64,000 nt of DNA from positions 125,027-189,026 of the forward strand of contig NZ_LMKW01000008.1 in assembly GCF_001421745.1 (NCBI RefSeq), given 5' to 3'. The stretch comes from Sphingomonas sp. Leaf230 (lineage in GTDB: Bacteria; Pseudomonadota; Alphaproteobacteria; Sphingomonadales; Sphingomonadaceae). Of the stretch, positions 33,928 through 44,705 are shown piece by piece. The position numbers were made by a program, and so were the translations under genes. The notes beneath the pieces were generated by a model. The model did no database searches. It had not been told where the DNA came from and saw only the letters and a list, made by a program, of their open reading frames with translations. Position 1 is the first letter of the stretch. Each line of letters opens with the position of its first letter.

Positions 33928-34598
33928 GCAACCGTATCTACGTTGCACTCGACACACCCGACCTCGCCCGCGCCAAGGCGATGGCGACGCGCGTCCGCCA
34001 CCATGTCGGCGGGATCAAGCTGGGGCTCGAATTCTTCTGCGCGCACGGCCAGTCCGGCGTGCATGCGATGGCGGAACTCGGCCTGCCGATCTTTCTCGAC
34101 CTGAAGCTCCACGACATTCCGAACACGGTGGCCAAGGCGGTACAGGCCTTGGGCGCACTGAAGCCGGCGATCCTGACCGTGCATGCGAGTGGCGGGCGGG
34201 CGATGCTGGAAGACGCGAAGGCTGCCGCCCCGCTCGGCACCAAGGTGATCGCGGTGACGATGCTGACCAGCCTCGATGCGACCGATCTCGCCGCTACCGG
34301 CGTCATCGGCAACGCGCACGACCAGGTTTCGCGGCTCACCGAACTCGCTTGCGAGGCGGGGGTCGACGGGATCGTGTGTTCCGGCGCTGAGGTTGCGGCG
34401 GCCAAGGCGATCTGGCCCAAGGGGTTCTTCGTGGTGCCGGGCGTACGCCTTCCCGACGGCCAGGTCGGCGACCAGAAGCGCGTCGTTACCCCGCGCCAGG
34501 CGATGGACGCCGGCGCCTCGATCCTCGTGGTCGGCCGCCCGATAACGCAGGCCGAAGACCCCGACATCGCCGCCCGCGCGATCGGCGCGACGCTTTAG
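33924..34598 (+). CDS. pyrF: Orotidine 5'-phosphate decarboxylase
   Basis: The enzyme makes UMP from OMP. It starts at GTG 33924, overlapping the lapA stop (GTGA). The substrate lysine is in GIKLGLEFF, and the catalytic array is FLDLKLHDIPNT near residue 60. The phosphate-binding end is VVGRPITQAEDP. The length of 224 residues is normal for the short type. Confidence 0.96.
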   Translation: MSNRIYVALDTPDLARAKAMATRVRHHVGGIKLGLEFFCAHGQSGVHAMAELGLPIFLDLKLHDIPNTVAKAVQALGALKPAILTVHASGGRAMLEDAKAAAPLGTKVIAVTMLTSLDATDLAATGVIGNAHDQVSRLTELACEAGVDGIVCSGAEVAAAKAIWPKGFFVVPGVRLPDGQVGDQKRVVTPRQAMDAGASILVVGRPITQAEDPDIAARAIGATL

Positions 34599-34615
34599 CG
34601 GCACGCGTAATTCAC

Positions 34616-34744
34616 GATCCTCCCCGCCAGGGGGAGGTGGCAGGCACAGCCTGACGGAGGGGGAGGAAAGGGAAGGCCGTCGTTGCGTGCTCTTTCCTCC
34701 CCCTCCGTCACCTTCGGCGCCACCTCCCCCTGGCGGGTGAGGAT
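34616..34744. repeat. Inverted-pair palindromic element, family A copy 1
   Basis: GATCCTCCCCGCCAGGGGGA, GGTGGCAGGCACAGCCTGAC and GGAGGGGGAGG form one unit; an inverted copy ends at 34744. Each unit holds two small hairpins. It fills the pyrF-trpF gap. Confidence 0.9.
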
Positions 34745-34774
34745 GATCAAGCGCCTGCTCCCCAAGGAACCCGA

Positions 34775-35410
34775 ATGACCACCGCCAAGATCTGCGGCCT
34801 CTCCACTCCCGCCACGCTCGACGCCGCGATCAAGCACGGGGCGAGCCATGTCGGGTTCGTGTTCTTCCCCGCCTCCCCGCGCCACGTGACGTTCGCGAAA
34901 GCCGCCGAACTCGCCGCACGCGTACCGCCGCACGTCGCGAAGGTCGGCGTGTTCGTCGATCCGGAAGACGACATGCTCGAACAGGCGGTCGGCTCGGCGG
35001 CGCTCGACGTGCTGCAACTCCACAAGGTCACGCCAGCGCGCACTGCTGCGATCCGCGCGAAGTTCGGGATCGAGACCTGGGTCGCGGTCGCGGTTCGCAC
35101 GCGCGGCGATCTCGATGCGGCGCACGGCTTCGTCGGAGTCGCCGACCGCATCCTGTACGACGCGAAGACGCCGGACTCGGCGGCGTTGCCGGGCGGGATG
35201 GGCTTGCGGTTCGACTGGGACTTGCTCGACGGGTTCCGGCATCCGCTGCCCTGGGCGCTATCGGGCGGGCTCGATCCGACGAATGTGGCGGAGGCGATCC
35301 GGCGGACCGGGGCGAAACTGGTCGACGTGTCCTCGGGGGTCGAAAGCGAGCCGGGTACGAAGGACGAAACAAAGATCGCATCGTTTCTGAAAGCTGTCGC
35401 CGCGCGCTAG
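34775..35410 (+). CDS. trpF: Phosphoribosylanthranilate isomerase
   Basis: The protein opens with [20 protein letters not shown], with the catalytic cysteine in KICGL. It continues through [13 protein letters not shown], and ends with the catalytic aspartate and phosphate site in [15 protein letters not shown]. It catalyses the third step of tryptophan synthesis. AAGGA precedes the ATG. trpB and trpA follow, each separated by repeat elements. Confidence 0.96.
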   Translation: MTTAKICGLSTPATLDAAIKHGASHVGFVFFPASPRHVTFAKAAELAARVPPHVAKVGVFVDPEDDMLEQAVGSAALDVLQLHKVTPARTAAIRAKFGIETWVAVAVRTRGDLDAAHGFVGVADRILYDAKTPDSAALPGGMGLRFDWDLLDGFRHPLPWALSGGLDPTNVAEAIRRTGAKLVDVSSGVESEPGTKDETKIASFLKAVAAR

Positions 35411-35414
35411 CACT

Positions 35415-35515
35415 ACCCCGGCGGAGGCCGGGGCCCAATTGGGGGAGACCTGTGACAGTCCCTTCCCGCCGCCATTATGACCTTTCCAATTGGGCCCCGG
35501 CCTCCGCCGGGGTGG
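35415..35515. repeat. Inverted-pair palindromic element, family C copy 2
   Basis: ACCCCGGCGGAGGCCGGGGC with CCAATTGGG is repeated inverted around a 44-base centre, nearly identical to 12711-12813. It lies in the trpF-trpB gap. Confidence 0.9.
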
Positions 35516-35571
35516 TCTTTAGCGGAAACGGAAGGGGTGACAGCGATTTACGAAGTGCTAAACGCCCAGTC

Positions 35572-36813
<1,242 letters not shown>

Positions 36814-36823
36814 TCGCACTTCT

Positions 36824-36936
36824 GCTCCCCTCCCGCTTGCGGGAGGGGTCGGGGGAGGGCCTGTTCGCTCCCCGGACCTTGGATGTGCGGCTATGTCAGC
36901 CCCTCCCCCGACCCTTCCCGCAAGCGGGAGGGGAGC
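36824..36936. repeat. Inverted-pair palindromic element, family E
   Basis: GCTCCCCTCCCGCTTGCGGG and its inverted copy flank a 37-base centre; each arm is a hairpin. The right edge (GGGAGGGGAGCA) abuts the GTG start of trpA and forms its Shine-Dalgarno region. Confidence 0.9.
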
Positions 36937-36937
36937 A

Positions 36938-37750
36938 GTGAGCCGCCTCGCCGCCACCTTCGCACGCACCGCCGCCGCCGGGCGTGCCGCGCTCGTCGCG
37001 TTCGTGACCGCGGGCGATCCGACCACCGAGGCGACCGGCCCGATCCTCGACGCGCTCGTCGCGGGCGGGGCGGATGCGATCGAGCTCGGCATGCCGTTCA
37101 CCGATCCCATGGCCGACGGCCCCGCGATCCAGGCTGCGAACATCCGCAGCCTCGCGCAGGGTACGCGCACCGCGGATATCCTCGCCACCGCCATCGCGTT
37201 CCGCGCGCGGCATCCGGACGTGCCGCTCGTCCTGATGGGCTATGGCAACCCGATGCTCCGGCGCGGCGCGGACTGGTTCGCCGAGGCGGCTGCCAACGCC
37301 GGCGTCGACGGCGTGATCTGCGTCGACGTGCCGCCCGAAGAGGACGATGCGCTCGGCCCTCAGTTGCGTGCCGCCGGGATCGACTTGATCCGCCTCGCCA
37401 CGCCGACCACCGATGCTGCCCGCCTGCCGACCGTGCTCGATGGCGCGAGCGGGTTCCTGTATTACGTCTCGGTCGCCGGCATCACCGGGCTCCAGCAGGC
37501 TCAGCAATCCTCGATCGAGGACGCCGTCGCCCGCCTCAAGGCGCAGACCGACATCCCGATCGCGGTCGGCTTCGGCATCCGCACGCCTGAGCAGGCCGCC
37601 AATGTCGCACGCGTCGCGGACGGCGTCGTCGTCGGCTCGGCGATCGTCGAACTCGTCGCGCAACACGGTGCCGCTGCGGCCGAGCCGGTCCGCATCTATA
37701 TCAAGTCTCTCGCCGACGCCGTTGCCTCGGCCCGAAAGGTCTCCGCATGA
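36938..37750 (+). CDS. trpA: Tryptophan synthase alpha chain
   Basis: The 270-residue TIM barrel cleaves indole-3-glycerol phosphate. The catalytic glutamate and aspartate are in [18 protein letters not shown] near residues 48-60. The phosphate site includes [12 protein letters not shown] and [11 protein letters not shown] chose GTG 36938 because GGGAGGGGAG lies directly upstream and the protein then starts like its relatives; the purine run comes from the repeat element. The stop overlaps the accD ATG. Confidence 0.95.
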   Translation: MSRLAATFARTAAAGRAALVAFVTAGDPTTEATGPILDALVAGGADAIELGMPFTDPMADGPAIQAANIRSLAQGTRTADILATAIAFRARHPDVPLVLMGYGNPMLRRGADWFAEAAANAGVDGVICVDVPPEEDDALGPQLRAAGIDLIRLATPTTDAARLPTVLDGASGFLYYVSVAGITGLQQAQQSSIEDAVARLKAQTDIPIAVGFGIRTPEQAANVARVADGVVVGSAIVELVAQHGAAAAEPVRIYIKSLADAVASARKVSA

Positions 37751-38598
37751 GCTGGCTCAACAGCGTTCGCAACGTCTTGCCCTTCGTCGCGAAGCGCGAG
37801 ACGCCCGAAAATCTCTGGCACAAGTGCAAGGGTTGCGGCCAGATGGTCTTCACCAAGGAGCTCGAGGACAATCTCTATGTCTGCCCGAAATGCGATCATC
37901 ACGACCGCATCGGACCGAAGATCCGCTTTGCGCAGCTGTTCGACGAGGGTAGCTGCAGCGAACTGCCGGCGCCGAAGGTCCCCGAGGATCCACTCAAGTT
38001 CCGCGACCAGAAACGCTATACCGATCGCCTGAAGGCGGCACGGACCGACAACAGCGAGCAGGACGCGCTGATCAACGCACGCGGCGCGATCGACGGCCAC
38101 CGTGTCGTCGTCGGCGTGCAGGATTTCGGCTTCATGGGCGGGTCGATGGGCCTGGCGGTAGGCGAAGCCTTCGTGCGCGGCGTCGAGGCTGCGATCGAGG
38201 ACCGAGTGCCCTACGTGATCTTCACCGCGAGCGGTGGCGCACGCATGCAGGAGGGCATCCTCAGCCTCATGCAGATGCCGCGCAGCACGGTCGCGATTCA
38301 GATGCTGCACGATGCCGGCCTGCCGTACATCGTCGTGCTGACCGACCCGACGTCGGGCGGCGTGATGGCGGCATATGCTATGCTCGGCGACGTCCAGATC
38401 GCCGAGCCCAAGGCGACGCTGGCGTTCACCGGTCGCCGCGTGATCGAGAGCACGATCCGCGAGAAGCTGCCCGAGGACTTCCAAACGTCGGAATATTATC
38501 TGGAGCATGGACTGATCGACATGGTGGTTCACCGGAAGGATCTTCGCGAGCAGCTCGGCACGGTCATCGGGTATCTAAGCGCGCGCGAAGCCGCGTAA
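37747..38598 (+). CDS. accD: Acetyl-CoA carboxylase carboxyltransferase subunit beta
   Basis: The N-terminal zinc ribbon is visible as [20 protein letters not shown] followed by PKC (Cys4, residues about 27-50). The crotonase-like carboxyltransferase core has [19 protein letters not shown] and [18 protein letters not shown]. With AccA it carries carboxyl from biotin to acetyl-CoA in fatty acid synthesis. It is coupled to trpA through ATGA. folC follows. Confidence 0.97.
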   Translation: MSWLNSVRNVLPFVAKRETPENLWHKCKGCGQMVFTKELEDNLYVCPKCDHHDRIGPKIRFAQLFDEGSCSELPAPKVPEDPLKFRDQKRYTDRLKAARTDNSEQDALINARGAIDGHRVVVGVQDFGFMGGSMGLAVGEAFVRGVEAAIEDRVPYVIFTASGGARMQEGILSLMQMPRSTVAIQMLHDAGLPYIVVLTDPTSGGVMAAYAMLGDVQIAEPKATLAFTGRRVIESTIREKLPEDFQTSEYYLEHGLIDMVVHRKDLREQLGTVIGYLSAREAA

Positions 38599-38604
38599 TC
38601 TTTA

Positions 38605-38709
38605 CTCCCTCTCCCCTTCGGGAAGAGGGTCGGGGTGAGGGGCGGCCAAGCAACGCTGCGCCCGGAACTGCCCCTCACCCCAGCCCTCTCCCCGGAGGGG
38701 AGAGGGAGT
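38605..38709. repeat. Inverted-pair palindromic element, family B copy 1
   Basis: CTCCCTCTCCCCTTCGGGAA with GGTCGGGGTGAGGGG is mirrored by CCCCTCACCCC and CCCGGAGGGGAGAGGGAG. It fills the accD-folC gap; its right edge is purine-rich just before the folC start. Confidence 0.9.
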
Positions 38710-38717
38710 CTAGAAGA

Positions 38718-40037
38718 ATGCCCGACCACGCCGTTTCTTCCTCGCCCGCAGTTCAGGCGCAGCTCGACCGATTGACCGCATTGTCGCCCGGCGCGGATAT
38801 TCTCGGGCTGGAGCGCATCACCGCGCTCCTGAGCCGCCTCGGCAACCCCCACCTTAACCTCCCCCCGGTGTTCCACGTCGCGGGCACCAACGGCAAGGGT
38901 TCGACCTGCGCGTTCCTCCGCGCCGCGATCGAGGCGGCCGGGCACAGCGTCCACGTCTATTCCTCGCCCCACCTCGTCCGCTTCAACGAACGTATCCGCC
39001 TCGCGGGGAAGCTGATCGAAGACGACCTGCTCGCCGCGTTGCTGTCGGAAGTGCTCGACCACGCCGCGGATCTCCAGGCGAGCTTCTTCGAAGTCACCAC
39101 CGCCGCCGCGTTCCTCGCGTTCGCCCGCACGCCCGCCGCCGCGACGATCATCGAAGTCGGCCTCGGCGGCAGGCTCGACGCGACCAACGTCATTCCCAAC
39201 CCGGTCGTCACCGGCATCGCCGCGCTCGGCATCGACCACCAGTCGTTCCTCGGCGACACGCTGCTGGAGATCGCCGGCGAGAAAGCGGGCATCGCCAAGC
39301 CCGGCGTGCCGCTCGTCACGATGGACTATCCCAAGGCCCTCCGCGCTAAGATCGCCGCGGTCGCCGATGCCGCCGGCGCACCGGTGTTCGCCCGCGGCAC
39401 TGCCTGGAGCAGCGAAACCGCGCGATCGACCGTCCGCTACGAGGACACCGGCTTTTCGGTCGTCACCAACCGCCCGCGCCTCGTCGGTGCGCACCAGTCA
39501 CGCAACCTCGCGCTCGCGATCGCCATGCTCCGTCACCAGGGCGTGCTCCACATTCCCGAAGCCGCGATGCGCGCCGCCGCCGACTGGGCGCACTGGCCCG
39601 CGCGGATGCAGCGATTGTCGGATGGCCCGCTGCTCGCGCGATTGCCCGAGGGCAGCGAATTGTGGCTCGACGGCGCGCATAATCCCAACGCCGCGCAACC
39701 GGTCGCGCGTGCCCTAAGGACGCTTGCGAAGGGACGCCCGGTAACGCTGATCCTCGGCATGCTCGCGAACAAGGATGCGGAGGCCGTGGTTCGCATCCTG
39801 TCGCCGTCGGTCGGCCATGTCATCGCCATCCCCGTCCCCGGCCACGCCCATCACGCGCCCGAGGCACTTGCGACGCTCGCACGATCGTTCGGAAAGACCG
39901 CTGGAACAGCTGCCACGCCCAGTGAAGCGCTAGCCTCGATCGCCGCACAAACCGAACACCCGCAACTCGTGCTGGTCGCCGGTTCGCTCTATCTCGCCGG
40001 TGAAGTGCTCGCCGCAAACGACCAACCGCCGGACTGA
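38718..40037 (+). CDS. folC: Bifunctional folylpolyglutamate synthase / dihydrofolate synthase
   Basis: The Mur-ligase fold is marked by the ATP loop FHVAGTNGKGSTCAFLRA near residue 55, the folate loop SSPHLVRFNERIRL, the TTAAAFLAFA segment, GLGGRLDATNV and LDGAHNPNAA in the C-terminal domain. It adds glutamate to dihydropteroate and to folates. The accD-folC pair is conserved in alphaproteobacteria. Confidence 0.96.
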   Translation: MPDHAVSSSPAVQAQLDRLTALSPGADILGLERITALLSRLGNPHLNLPPVFHVAGTNGKGSTCAFLRAAIEAAGHSVHVYSSPHLVRFNERIRLAGKLIEDDLLAALLSEVLDHAADLQASFFEVTTAAAFLAFARTPAAATIIEVGLGGRLDATNVIPNPVVTGIAALGIDHQSFLGDTLLEIAGEKAGIAKPGVPLVTMDYPKALRAKIAAVADAAGAPVFARGTAWSSETARSTVRYEDTGFSVVTNRPRLVGAHQSRNLALAIAMLRHQGVLHIPEAAMRAAADWAHWPARMQRLSDGPLLARLPEGSELWLDGAHNPNAAQPVARALRTLAKGRPVTLILGMLANKDAEAVVRILSPSVGHVIAIPVPGHAHHAPEALATLARSFGKTAGTAATPSEALASIAAQTEHPQLVLVAGSLYLAGEVLAANDQPPD

Positions 40038-40105
40038 GTTCTTATTGCTATTGACTATCAATAACTAACGCGCGACTTTGTGGGCACCACCACGGAGTCG
40101 CGTGA

Positions 40106-40582
40106 ATGACCGATACCCGCCCCAATTCGACGACCAACTCGACGGCCGCCTCGACACAGACCATCGCCAGCGCGACCTCGCTGCTGCCCCACGCGCTACC
40201 GCCTTGTGAAAACGCGCGAATCGCCTTGTTCGCAATGCGGCGCATGGGCGCACACGGGCTCGCCGATGCCCGTGCCTCGCACACGATGTTCACTGCGTTC
40301 GGGCAAGGCTTCCGTCGCCCGCTGGTGCTGTTGAGGGCACTGATGGCGGACCTCGCCGGCACGTCGGCGGGTACGATCGCGATCGCCCCGTGCTGCTGCG
40401 CGCGGATGACGCCGGCGGAATCGGCGATGCTCTCGGTCCTCGCGCGCGTCGAGACCGCGCCCGAGACCGCACGCTATCTGATGGCCGACCTGCTCGGCGT
40501 CCGTCGCATAGACGGCGTCCTCGCCAGCGCCGCCGCGGTCGCAGCCGCCTTCGCCGACGAGGGTCGCCCGATCACGCTTTAG
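40106..40582 (+). CDS. DUF6628-type protein (158 aa)
   Basis: After a Ser/Thr-rich start, the core (ALFAMRRMGAHGLADARASH, RRPLVLLRALMADLA) and the tri-cysteine motif APCCCARMTPAE are what I know from DUF6628 proteins of sphingomonads. The cluster of three cysteines could bind metal. Function unknown. It is convergent with, and overlaps by four bases, the AmpG-like gene. Confidence 0.75.
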   Translation: MTDTRPNSTTNSTAASTQTIASATSLLPHALPPCENARIALFAMRRMGAHGLADARASHTMFTAFGQGFRRPLVLLRALMADLAGTSAGTIAIAPCCCARMTPAESAMLSVLARVETAPETARYLMADLLGVRRIDGVLASAAAVAAAFADEGRPITL

Positions 40583-41910
40583 ACCGGATCACCGGCGCGG
40601 GCGTCACCTTCACCCTCGACGCCCGCGCTGCCGATCGAACGGTCGATCATCCCCGACCGGCTCATCCACCAGAACAATACGATCCCTGGTACTGCGAGCG
40701 CCGTCGTCAGCAGATAGAAATCGACATAGCCGAACGCTTCGATCAGCGCGCCGGCGGTGGTGCCGGTGACGATCCGTCCGACGATGCTGGCCGCCGCCGA
40801 GATCAGCGCGAACTGTGCCGCGGTGAAGCGCAGGTCGCACAACGCGGAGAAGTACGCGATCACGACGACGCCGCCAAAACCGCTGGAGGCATTCTCGAAG
40901 CCGATCGCCGCCGCCATGCCGAAGTTCGAGTGCCCGGCCGCCGCCAGCGCCGCGAACGACAGGTTCGAGACGCCCATCAGCACCAGCGACAGCAGTACCG
41001 ATCGCTTCATCCCCATTCGCGCGTACAGGATGCCACCGATGAAGATGCCCACCAGATAGGCGATGAAGCCGATCCCGACGTCGTAGAACGCGATCTCGTC
41101 GCCGGTGAAACCGAGGTCGTCGAACAGCAGCCGCAGCGTCAGATTGGCGAGCGTGTCGCCGACTTTGAAGATCAGGATGAAGGCAAGGACGATGAACGCC
41201 CCTTCGCGCGAGAAGAACTGGACGAACGGCCCCCAGATCGCGCGAAAGCCCTCCGCGAGGCCGCGGCGTTCGATCGGCGGACGGCGTCGTTCGGGCTCGC
41301 CCAGCGCCAGGCCTGCCAGGACCGCGGGCAACGCAAAGACGACGCACGCCAGATAGGCCGCGTTCCAGCCGGCGCGTTCGGCGACCACCAGCGCCAACGC
41401 CCCCGAACCCGCCGATCCGATCCGCCAGCCATATTGGCTCATTCCCGATCCGACGCCCAACTGCCGCGGTTCGAGCGTCTCGATCCGGAACGCGTCGATT
41501 ACGACATCGAAGGTCGCGCCAGCCGCGCCGACGAGGATCGCTGCGGTTGCGGTGGAGGCGATGCTAGCCGCCGGGTCGATCAGAGCGAGATTGACGACCG
41601 CGGCAACTACCAGCGCGGCGGTCACGATCAGCCAAGAAACGCGCTGGCCCAGCCTCCCGATGATCGGCAGCCGAACGCCGTCGACCACCCACGCCCACAG
41701 GAACTTCAGGTTGTAGACGAGGAAGGCGAGGCTGAACGCCGTCACCGTCTTCTTGTCGATACCGCTGGCCGCGAGCCGCGTCGTCAGCGTCGCGCCGATC
41801 ATCGCATACGGAAAGCCCGAGGATATGCCGAGCGCCAAAGCTCCCAGCGGCGCCTTCTCCGCATAGGGTCGGAAGCCGTCGCTCCAGCGCTTGCCTAAGG
41901 TTCCGTTCAT
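40579..41910 (-). CDS. AmpG-like MFS permease (443 aa)
   Basis: About 12 membrane helices are visible. The first loop region (GISSGFPYAMIGATLTTRLA, then SLAFLVYNLKFLWAWVVDGV) matches AmpG permeases, which import anhydromuropeptides for cell-wall recycling and AmpC induction. Further AmpG-like phrases are VDAFRIETLEPRQLGVGS and ALCDLRFTAAQFALISA. I chose ATG 41910 with GGGGAG about 10 bases upstream; a GTG at 41928 is possible. Confidence 0.88.
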   Translation of the reverse strand: MNGTLGKRWSDGFRPYAEKAPLGALALGISSGFPYAMIGATLTTRLAASGIDKKTVTAFSLAFLVYNLKFLWAWVVDGVRLPIIGRLGQRVSWLIVTAALVVAAVVNLALIDPAASIASTATAAILVGAAGATFDVVIDAFRIETLEPRQLGVGSGMSQYGWRIGSAGSGALALVVAERAGWNAAYLACVVFALPAVLAGLALGEPERRRPPIERRGLAEGFRAIWGPFVQFFSREGAFIVLAFILIFKVGDTLANLTLRLLFDDLGFTGDEIAFYDVGIGFIAYLVGIFIGGILYARMGMKRSVLLSLVLMGVSNLSFAALAAAGHSNFGMAAAIGFENASSGFGGVVVIAYFSALCDLRFTAAQFALISAAASIVGRIVTGTTAGALIEAFGYVDFYLLTTALAVPGIVLFWWMSRSGMIDRSIGSAGVEGEGDARAGDPV

Positions 41911-41997
41911 CGCACTTACGCTCCCCACTCGCTCGCGCGAACCCTAACGGGAAATCGCGGATGCGCTACCCATCAGGCGATGGAGCGTGGGGAAACG

Positions 41998-42429
41998 TCA
42001 CGCCGTCCGCGGAAACAACGTGAAGCCCGACGGCACGCGCGTCGGCTTACCACCTCCGAGCATCGCCTCGATCGCCTCGATCGCCGCGATTAGGTCGCGC
42101 GGCATGTATGGCTTGGCCATGCAGCCGGCGGCGAGCGTGGTCGCCTCGACCGGGCAGCTTCCCGTCACGAACATCACCGGCACGCCGCGGGCCTGTGCCG
42201 CGCGTGCGACATCGATGCCCGAACCGTCCGCGAGGTTCACGTCGACCAGCACCAGATCGATCACCGTGTCGCTCGCCAGGATCGGCAAGGCTTCCGCGAC
42301 CCGGTCGATCGTCGCGACGATCGTGAACTTAGCGTCGGTCAGGAAATATTCGGTATCGAACGCGACCAGCGGTTCGTCCTCGACTACCAAAAGCCGGACA
42401 ATCTGCCGCTTCTTCTTCCCGAACAACAT
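41998..42429 (-). CDS. Single-domain response regulator (143 aa)
   Basis: From ATG 42429 (MLFGKKKRQIVRLLVVEDEP) the protein is a CheY-like receiver: acidic pair in VVEDEP, phosphoacceptor Asp in LVLVDVNLADGSG, Thr in MFVTGSC and Lys in CMAKPYMPRDL. No output domain follows. Such proteins act by phosphotransfer or protein contact. No kinase gene is next to it. Confidence 0.88.
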   Translation of the reverse strand: MLFGKKKRQIVRLLVVEDEPLVAFDTEYFLTDAKFTIVATIDRVAEALPILASDTVIDLVLVDVNLADGSGIDVARAAQARGVPVMFVTGSCPVEATTLAAGCMAKPYMPRDLIAAIEAIEAMLGGGKPTRVPSGFTLFPRTA

Positions 42430-42549
42430 TGCCGAAAGGCCCCCGGACGCGAACGAAAGGTCGTTACGCTCGCGAGTTCTAACGCACCGCCGCACGAACG
42501 GTCGCAAATATTTTCGCGCTGAGCGCCGATCCATAGTATCAGCCGCGCC

Positions 42550-44130
42550 ATGACGACTTCAAAAGACGATAACCCGACTGCCAGCCCGTCGCCCGACGCG
42601 CCCGCAACCTCCCCCGAAACGCCGGCCGCACCGATCAAGGGCGACCGTATCGCCAAGCTGCTCGCGCGCGCCGGGATCGCCTCGCGCCGCGATATCGAGC
42701 GGATGATCGCCGAGGGCCGCGTCGCGCTCAATGGCACCATTCTCGACACGCCTGCGACGATCCTGCGCAACCTCAACGGCGTTACGGTCGATGGCGACCC
42801 GGTCGAGGCTCCGAGTTCGGCTCGACTGTTCCTGTATCACAAGCCGACCGGGCTGCTCGTCACCGAGCGCGATCCCGCCGGACGCACGACGATATACGAC
42901 CGCCTGCCGCGCGAACTGCCGCGGCTGGTGCCGGTCGGCCGCCTCGATCTCAACACCGAGGGGCTGTTGCTGATGACCACCGACGGTGGGCTCAAGCGTC
43001 AGCTCGAACTGCCCGCGACGGGTGTCGAGCGTGCCTATCGCGCGCGCGCCTATGGCAATATCACGCAGCCGCAACTCGAGGAACTGATCGAGGGGATCGA
43101 GATCGAGGGCGTCCGCTACGGCTCGATCAACGCGAATATCGAGCGGCGCACTGGCGCAAACGTCTGGATCGAAATGATCCTGACCGAGGGCAAGAACCGC
43201 GAAGTCCGCCGCGTGCTGGAGCATCTCGGGTTGCAGGTCTCGCGGCTGATCCGGACGCGCTACGGTCCGTTCGTGCTCGGCGATCTCGCACCGGGGCAGA
43301 TCGGCGAAGTGCTGCAGCACGACGTCGTCGCGTTCCAGAAGGAGCTGGCGAAGGGCAAGCCCGAGGGTCCGGGCGCGCGCGCGAACATCGGGATCAGCGC
43401 GAGTGCGGGCGCGGGGGCCGGGATCGGCACGCGGTCGAGCCAGCGGGGCAGCAATGCGCCGCGGCCTGCGCCGACGACGCGGCCAGCGCCGGGTGCGCGC
43501 CCGGTTTCGGGCGCGCACCCGGCTGCTGGCGTGCGTACGCCGGTTCGCAGTCCGTATGCTGCACCTGCAAGCTCGGGCTTCTCGAGCGGCGCGGTGCCGA
43601 CCGATCGGCCTTCGCGACCGGCGCGTCCCGAGCGGATCCGGCCGACCGCGGCGATGCAGCGCGGCGACGTCAACGATCCTTGGGCGCGGCCCGATGCACG
43701 GAACGCCGCGCGGCCGACGGGGGCGCATCATGCGCGGCCAACGAGTGGCGAGACGTCCAAGCCGTATGTGCGGCAGGAGCGTGCGGATCGCGGCGAAGAG
43801 CTGAGCACGAACCCCAAGATCAAGCATTTCCGCGCCGCCAAGCCACCGCGGGAGCGCGCTGCGCCGTCGCGCGTCGGCGCGGGCGCTACGGTGCAGCGTC
43901 AGGAGCAACCGCGGGGCTTCCGTCCGCAGGCCGACGATACGCGGGGGCGCAGTTCTCTCGACAAGCGCGCGGCGCGGAGTGCCAGCGGGCGTCCGGGTGC
44001 CGAGCCAAGGCCGGTGCGATCGGAGGGTCCGGCGCGACCTGAACGCGGCAGCCGTCCTACGGCACCGGGCAAGGGTCCGTCGGGAGGGCGCGGTCATCCG
44101 CCCCGTGCACCACGTGGAGGGAAGCGCTGA
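42550..44130 (+). CDS. rluB: 23S rRNA pseudouridine synthase, RluB-like, with long disordered tail (526 aa)
   Basis: An S4 RNA-binding domain (RIAKLLARAGIASRRDIERM, residues 33-80) precedes an RsuA/RluB/E/F-type catalytic domain with the aspartate in VGRLDLNTEGLLLMT near residue 138 and TEGKNREVRRVLEHLGLQV. RluB isomerises U2605 of 23S rRNA in E. coli. From about residue 275 to the end the protein is Pro/Arg/Ala/Gly-rich and probably disordered, doubling the usual size. rsmD overlaps its stop. Confidence 0.9.
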   Translation: MTTSKDDNPTASPSPDAPATSPETPAAPIKGDRIAKLLARAGIASRRDIERMIAEGRVALNGTILDTPATILRNLNGVTVDGDPVEAPSSARLFLYHKPTGLLVTERDPAGRTTIYDRLPRELPRLVPVGRLDLNTEGLLLMTTDGGLKRQLELPATGVERAYRARAYGNITQPQLEELIEGIEIEGVRYGSINANIERRTGANVWIEMILTEGKNREVRRVLEHLGLQVSRLIRTRYGPFVLGDLAPGQIGEVLQHDVVAFQKELAKGKPEGPGARANIGISASAGAGAGIGTRSSQRGSNAPRPAPTTRPAPGARPVSGAHPAAGVRTPVRSPYAAPASSGFSSGAVPTDRPSRPARPERIRPTAAMQRGDVNDPWARPDARNAARPTGAHHARPTSGETSKPYVRQERADRGEELSTNPKIKHFRAAKPPRERAAPSRVGAGATVQRQEQPRGFRPQADDTRGRSSLDKRAARSASGRPGAEPRPVRSEGPARPERGSRPTAPGKGPSGGRGHPPRAPRGGKR

Positions 44131-44672
44131 TGCGGATCATCGCAGGACTGTACCGCGGCCGTCAGATCGCCGCACCCAAGGGTGACACCACCCGTCCCAC
44201 CGCCGACCGGATGCGCGAGACATTGTTCTCGATGCTGACCAGTCGGGTCGGAAGCTTCGAAGGGTTGGCGGTCGCCGATCTGTTCGCGGGCTCGGGTGCG
44301 CTCGGGATCGAGGCGCTCTCGCGCGGTGCGGCGACGTGCATGTTCGTCGAATCGGACAAGTTGGCAGTCGACGCGCTGAAGGCCAACCTCGCCAAGCTGG
44401 AAATCCGCGGGGATGTCCGCGCGACGTCGGTGATGGCGCTCGGGCCCGCGCCGGCGCCGCTCGACGTGATCCTGATGGACCCGCCCTACAACACCGGTGC
44501 CGGGCTGGTCGCGCTCGACAAGCTGTCGCGGCTGGGTTGGGTCGGACCGGCGACGTGGATCAGCCTGGAGACGGCGAAGGCCGAAGTCGTCGAACTCGCC
44601 GGCTTCGAGGTCGACGCCACGCGCGTGCACGGCAAGGCGCGGCTGACGCTGTTGCGGCCAGTGTCTGCGTAA
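44130..44672 (+). CDS. rsmD: 16S rRNA (guanine966-N2)-methyltransferase
   Basis: The Rossmann methyltransferase shows MRIIAGLYRGRQIAAPKGDT, TRPTADRMRETLFSML, the SAM motif DLFAGSGALGIEALSRGA and catalytic DPPYNTG. It methylates G966 of 16S rRNA. Its ATG shares a base with the TGA of the RluB-like gene (TGATG), so the two rRNA-modifying enzymes are coupled. Confidence 0.95.
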   Translation: MRIIAGLYRGRQIAAPKGDTTRPTADRMRETLFSMLTSRVGSFEGLAVADLFAGSGALGIEALSRGAATCMFVESDKLAVDALKANLAKLEIRGDVRATSVMALGPAPAPLDVILMDPPYNTGAGLVALDKLSRLGWVGPATWISLETAKAEVVELAGFEVDATRVHGKARLTLLRPVSA

Positions 44673-44676
44673 AGGC

Positions 44677-44704
44677 ATGCTCTCCCGCAGAGGCGGGAGA
44701 GCAT
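44677..44704. terminator. Bidirectional terminator between rsmD and the MHS symporter
   Basis: ATGCTCTCCCGC pairs perfectly with GCGGGAGAGCAT around a 4-base loop. It lies 4 bases past the rsmD stop and 2 bases from the stop of the convergent gene. Confidence 0.8.
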
Positions 44705-44705
44705 T

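Noticed and set aside
44677..44704. Member of the palindromic element families
   Set aside because: It is a single perfect hairpin placed exactly between two convergent stop codons, so a bidirectional terminator explains it.
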